A stretch of DNA of 7,685 nt from Halobacteriovoraceae bacterium (GTDB lineage: Bacteria; Bdellovibrionota; Bacteriovoracia; Bacteriovoracales; Bacteriovoracaceae): contig JABJPQ010000234.1 of the NCBI GenBank assembly GCA_018663815.1, positions 1-7,685 on the forward strand, in the 5' to 3' direction. The notes under the pieces were generated by a model. It did no database searches. It was not told where the DNA came from and saw only the letters and a program-made list of their open reading frames with translations. Positions within the stretch are counted from its first letter, which is position 1; each line of letters starts with the position of its first letter. Both the position numbers and the translations under genes were made by a program. Below are positions 5,311-7,685 of the stretch, piece by piece.

Positions 5311-6264
5311 ATGGAAGAAGAAGTAAAAAAAGTACTTATTATTGGAATACGTGGAGCCTTAGCACAGATTCTAAGCCGGCTAATTCTAGAGAATCACCCC
5401 ACATGGGAAATTCTAGGACTCGACGCTAGAAGTGTAAGTAATATCCCAAAACAAAAAGGTCTCATTGTAAAAAAAATTCGCTACTCGCGCGGTAGCTTTG
5501 AAAACATTTTTAGAGATCACTCGTTTGATTATGTCTATCATTTAGCCCGAGTTTCACACAGCACTAATAATCATTCCGATTTTACCCAACGTTTAGAACT
5601 AAACGTCATGGGTACAAACAGAATTCTTGATTTAAGTTTAAGATTTAATGTAAAAAAAATCATTATCCTAAGTACTTTTCATGTTTACGGTGCCTTAAGT
5701 GACAATAGTATTTTCTTAAAAGAAGATGCACCTTTACGAGCTTCACTTAAGTTTCCCGAGTTAAGAGATGTCGTTGAAATGGATCAAATATGCAGCACGT
5801 GGATATGGAAATACCAAAGTAAAATTGACTCTGTACTGCTTCGTCCTTGTAATATCGTTGGTACTGAAATTGCTAACAGCATGAGCCAATACCTTAAGAG
5901 CCACCTTTCGCTAAAACCAATTGATTATAATCCCATTTTTCAGTTTATTCATGAATTTGATATGGCCAATGTCCTGTATCGATCAATTAACGACTTGCCG
6001 ACAGGAATCTATAACGTAGCAACAGACGAATTTATTACGTTACGAAAGGCACTCAAAATTGTTGGGGGTAATGGTATTCCGTTTCCTATTTCACTTGCAA
6101 GTGTTATGAATAATTTTCTAAACTTAACTCACTTAGGTATCGCACCTTATCTGGTGGAATATTTAAAATATTCATGCCTTATTGATAACTCGTCTTTAAA
6201 AAAACACTTGGGCGATGATATATTTAGATTTAAAATGGATGAATCGCTAAAACTAATCAGTTAG
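5311..6264 (+). CDS. NAD-dependent epimerase/dehydratase family (extended SDR) protein with altered catalytic motif
   Basis: A 317-residue Rossmann protein of the extended short-chain dehydrogenase/reductase family. The nucleotide-binding loop is GIRGALA (12-18), with Asp38 at the end of strand 2 (LGLDAR), which usually favours NAD(H). YHLARVSH (76-83), LNVMGTNRIL (97-106) and STFHVYG (121-127) are recognisable SDR blocks, as are LLRPCNIVG (176-184) and GIYNVATDE (232-240). The usual Tyr-x3-Lys pair is missing; the best alignment places Phe148 and Arg152 there, followed by Glu156. The protein may therefore bind nucleotide without normal oxidoreductase chemistry, or use other residues. It begins one base after the acyltransferase stop, so it is almost certainly co-transcribed and presumably acts on the same lipid or glycolipid. 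Its 3' end overlaps yebC by 12 bases in opposite orientation. Confidence 0.85.
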   Translation: MEEEVKKVLIIGIRGALAQILSRLILENHPTWEILGLDARSVSNIPKQKGLIVKKIRYSRGSFENIFRDHSFDYVYHLARVSHSTNNHSDFTQRLELNVMGTNRILDLSLRFNVKKIIILSTFHVYGALSDNSIFLKEDAPLRASLKFPELRDVVEMDQICSTWIWKYQSKIDSVLLRPCNIVGTEIANSMSQYLKSHLSLKPIDYNPIFQFIHEFDMANVLYRSINDLPTGIYNVATDEFITLRKALKIVGGNGIPFPISLASVMNNFLNLTHLGIAPYLVEYLKYSCLIDNSSLKKHLGDDIFRFKMDESLKLIS

Positions 6265-6981
6265 CTCTTCACTCCACTCAACATTGTGATAAACCTTTTG
6301 AACGTCATCATCGGCTTCCAAAGCATCTATTAACCTTTGTATTTTTTCAAATGAGTCTTTAGAGATAGCTTTTTCAAGTAAGGGGACTCTTTCAAGACCA
6401 GAGTCAATTATTTCAAAACTAAATGACTCGAGTTTTTTATAAAGTATTCCAAAGCTTTCAACTGATGCGGTTATAGTTAAGTGCTCATCTTCTTTTTCAA
6501 TTTCTTCTGCACCATCATCGATTAATTCCAATAAAAGCTCATCTGGGTCAACTCCGGTATCCTTAACCGTAAAGACCGACTTGCGATCAAAAATAAATTG
6601 CAGTGAGCCCTCTTTACCAACAGATCCCTCCCATCTTTTAAAATAAGATCTGACATTACCAATTGTTCGAGTTGGATTATCTGTCATCGCTTCAACGAAA
6701 ATAGCAACCCCATCAACTCCATAGCCCTCATAGGTAATCTCATTCCAATTGGCCATATCATTACCAAGACCTTTTTTAATGGCCTTATCGACATTGTCTT
6801 TTGGAACATTATTAGACTTTGCTTTTTGGAGAGCAACCTTAAGGGCAAAGTTTGCATCGGGATCTTCGCCCCCATCTTTAACGGCTATGGTAACCTCATA
6901 AAGAACTTTGGTATAACTCTGTGAGCGCAGCTTATCTTGGGCCGCTTTTTTCATTTTAATATTATTCCATTTGCGTCCCAT
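6253..6981 (-). CDS. yebC: YebC/PmpR/TACO1 family protein
   Basis: A full-length 242-residue member of the YebC family. Diagnostic blocks are KAAQDK (12-17), NNVPKDNVDKAIKKG (57-71), ITYEGYGVDGVAIFVEA (82-98), MTDNPTRTIGNVR (99-111), KEGSLQFIFDRK (123-134) and the C-terminal LEADDDVQKVYHNVE (221-235). The family is cytoplasmic, long described as DNA-binding regulators; mitochondrial TACO1 and bacterial relatives have been linked to translation, including through proline-rich stretches. The N-terminus is MGRKWNNIK rather than the M-A-G-H-S-K-W of classical YebC, a feature of the YebC2/YeeN-type branch, although the body looks more like classical YebC. The start is fixed by GAGG 5 bases upstream. 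It is divergent from the CoA-transferase gene and has its own candidate promoter. Confidence 0.95.
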   Translation of the reverse strand: MGRKWNNIKMKKAAQDKLRSQSYTKVLYEVTIAVKDGGEDPDANFALKVALQKAKSNNVPKDNVDKAIKKGLGNDMANWNEITYEGYGVDGVAIFVEAMTDNPTRTIGNVRSYFKRWEGSVGKEGSLQFIFDRKSVFTVKDTGVDPDELLLELIDDGAEEIEKEDEHLTITASVESFGILYKKLESFSFEIIDSGLERVPLLEKAISKDSFEKIQRLIDALEADDDVQKVYHNVEWSEELTD

Positions 6982-6986
6982 ACTTT

Positions 6987-6990
6987 CCTC
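6987..6990 (-). promoter_or_regulatory. Ribosome binding site of yebC
   Basis: On the minus strand GAGG (within GAGGAAAG) lies 5 bases before the ATG at 6981 and supports the MGRKW start. Confidence 0.7.
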
Positions 6991-7007
6991 ACAATAACGT
7001 TTCTAAA

Positions 7008-7036
7008 AATATATTTAAAAACGTGTGAAAAGTAAA
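7008..7036 (-). promoter_or_regulatory. Candidate sigma-70-type promoter of yebC
   Basis: On the minus strand TTTACT (7036-7031), a 17-base spacer and TATATT (7013-7008) would start transcription near 7001, about 20 bases before yebC. A perfect TATAAT also occurs further upstream (7043-7038) but has no recognisable -35 at the right distance. Confidence 0.5.
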
Positions 7037-7060
7037 TATTATAGCCGCGAGATCGGTTTA

Positions 7061-7089
7061 TTGACGTAATTAAAGATGACAACTAGTAT
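7061..7089 (+). promoter_or_regulatory. Candidate sigma-70-type promoter of the CoA-transferase gene
   Basis: TTGACG (7061-7066), a 17-base spacer and TAGTAT (7084-7089): a near-consensus -35 with ideal spacing and a moderate -10. The expected start near 7096 leaves a leader of about 25 bases that holds the ribosome binding site. Confidence 0.6.
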
Positions 7090-7108
7090 GCTTCGATAGT
7101 TCTTCTCT

Positions 7109-7115
7109 TACGGAG
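7109..7115 (+). promoter_or_regulatory. Ribosome binding site of the CoA-transferase gene
   Basis: TACGGAG differs by one base from TAAGGAG and lies 5 bases before the ATG at 7121. It confirms the start of a gene that runs off the right edge. Confidence 0.7.
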
Positions 7116-7120
7116 CATAT

Positions 7121-7685
7121 ATGCTTACAACTGCAAAACAACTTTTTAATGACCTCAAAGATAATGCTCATATATTTCTTCACTCAGCTGCTTGCAATCC
7201 TACTATTTTAGCTGAGTTAATCTGTGAAGAAGCCATCCAAAAAGGAATCAAAAAATTAAATTTTTATCATCTTCATCTCGATGGTGAAGCCGTACACTTA
7301 CGAGAAAAGTATCGAGACTTCGTTGAGGTTAACTGTTTTTTTGTCGGTGCCAACTGTAGAAGTGCCCTTCGAAGCGGGCAAGCAAGTTATATTCCTGTTT
7401 TTCTTAGCCAAATTCATGAACTATTTATCAATGGCACAATTGAGCTTGATTACGCACTTATTCAGACCTCACAATTTGATCGACATGGATACGCTACACT
7501 TGGCCCATCCGTAGATATAAGTGTCTCGGCCCTTCACAGCGCTAAAAAAGTTATAGCCATGATCAATCCCAATATGCCTAAAGTTTTTGGAGAAGGAGTT
7601 GTTCACCATAGTAATATAAATCATTTTATTGAAGTATCCCAAGAACTCCCTGCCTTTAATGCAAAGGCTCTATCTGAGATTGACA
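7121..7685 (+). CDS. Acetyl-CoA hydrolase/CoA-transferase family protein (Cat/4-hydroxybutyrate CoA-transferase type), N-terminal part
   Basis: The open frame runs 188 codons to the right edge without a stop. The translation carries hallmarks of the N-terminal domain of this family: VNCFFVGANCRSALRSGQ (70-87), ASYIPVFLSQI (88-98), DYALIQTSQFDRHGYATLG (110-128) and NPNMPKVFGEG (149-159). Family members move CoA between acetyl-CoA and acids such as 4-hydroxybutyrate, butyrate, succinate or propionate, or hydrolyse acetyl-CoA, in the cytoplasm. The catalytic glutamate and the CoA-binding C-terminal domain lie beyond the window, so the substrate cannot be assigned. Whole proteins are about 430 or more residues, so well under half is visible. 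The start is set by TACGGAG 5 bases upstream, and a sigma-70-like promoter lies in the 139-base gap shared with divergent yebC. Confidence 0.88.
   Translation, partial: MLTTAKQLFNDLKDNAHIFLHSAACNPTILAELICEEAIQKGIKKLNFYHLHLDGEAVHLREKYRDFVEVNCFFVGANCRSALRSGQASYIPVFLSQIHELFINGTIELDYALIQTSQFDRHGYATLGPSVDISVSALHSAKKVIAMINPNMPKVFGEGVVHHSNINHFIEVSQELPAFNAKALSEID

Noticed and set aside
7038..7043. Perfect TATAAT on the minus strand upstream of yebC.
   Set aside because: No -35 element is found 16-18 bases further upstream; the TTTACT/TATATT pair closer to the gene is the better candidate.
7281..7514. A 77-codon open frame on the plus strand.
   Set aside because: It lies wholly inside the CoA-transferase gene in another frame, has no ribosome binding site, and shows no protein family pattern.
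1..7685. Search for mobile elements, CRISPR repeats, tRNA/rRNA genes, toxin-antitoxin pairs and defence genes.
   Set aside because: No repeat array, transposase, integrase, RNA gene or recognisable defence protein is present; the genes are mostly housekeeping or regulatory.

Overview
The window is AT-rich (roughly one third G+C by eye) and gene-dense: nine protein genes on both strands, no gap over about 140 bases, and no RNA gene, mobile element or CRISPR array. Ribosomal GTPase EngB, YebC, AccA, a Fis-type sigma-54 activator, lipoproteins and a FliL-like protein together suggest a Gram-negative bacterium. The low G+C and gene style would suit a Bdellovibrio-like relative (Bacteriovorax/Halobacteriovorax type), but this is inference and no marker in the window proves it.

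Left part (1-1936). The start of accA (fatty-acid synthesis) runs off the left edge on the minus strand. Upstream of it on the same strand is a lipoprotein gene with a BamE/SmpA-like C-terminus. Divergent from that is a plus-strand gene for a single-pass membrane protein with a FliL-like periplasmic domain and an unusually long cytoplasmic N-terminus.

Middle (1933-4408). A minus-strand sigma-54-dependent activator, with an N-terminal region resembling an FHA domain, ends inside the same CCTAGG that ends the FliL-like gene. It is divergent from engB (ysxC), the ribosome-assembly GTPase. engB converges on a small coiled-coil protein gene of unknown function.

Right part (4461-7685). A two-gene operon encodes a PlsC-type acyltransferase with an unusual HX6D motif and an extended-SDR protein whose Tyr-x3-Lys catalytic pair appears to be replaced by Phe and Arg. 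It converges with a 12-base overlap on yebC. Divergent from yebC, behind its own sigma-70-like promoter, is the N-terminal part of an acetyl-CoA hydrolase/CoA-transferase family gene cut by the right edge.

Most of the window is ordinary chromosomal backbone. The points deserving a second look are the acyltransferase/SDR pair with its altered active site, the FliL-like protein with its long cytoplasmic extension, the sigma-54 activator with altered sensor I, and several start sites set by clear Shine-Dalgarno sequences.
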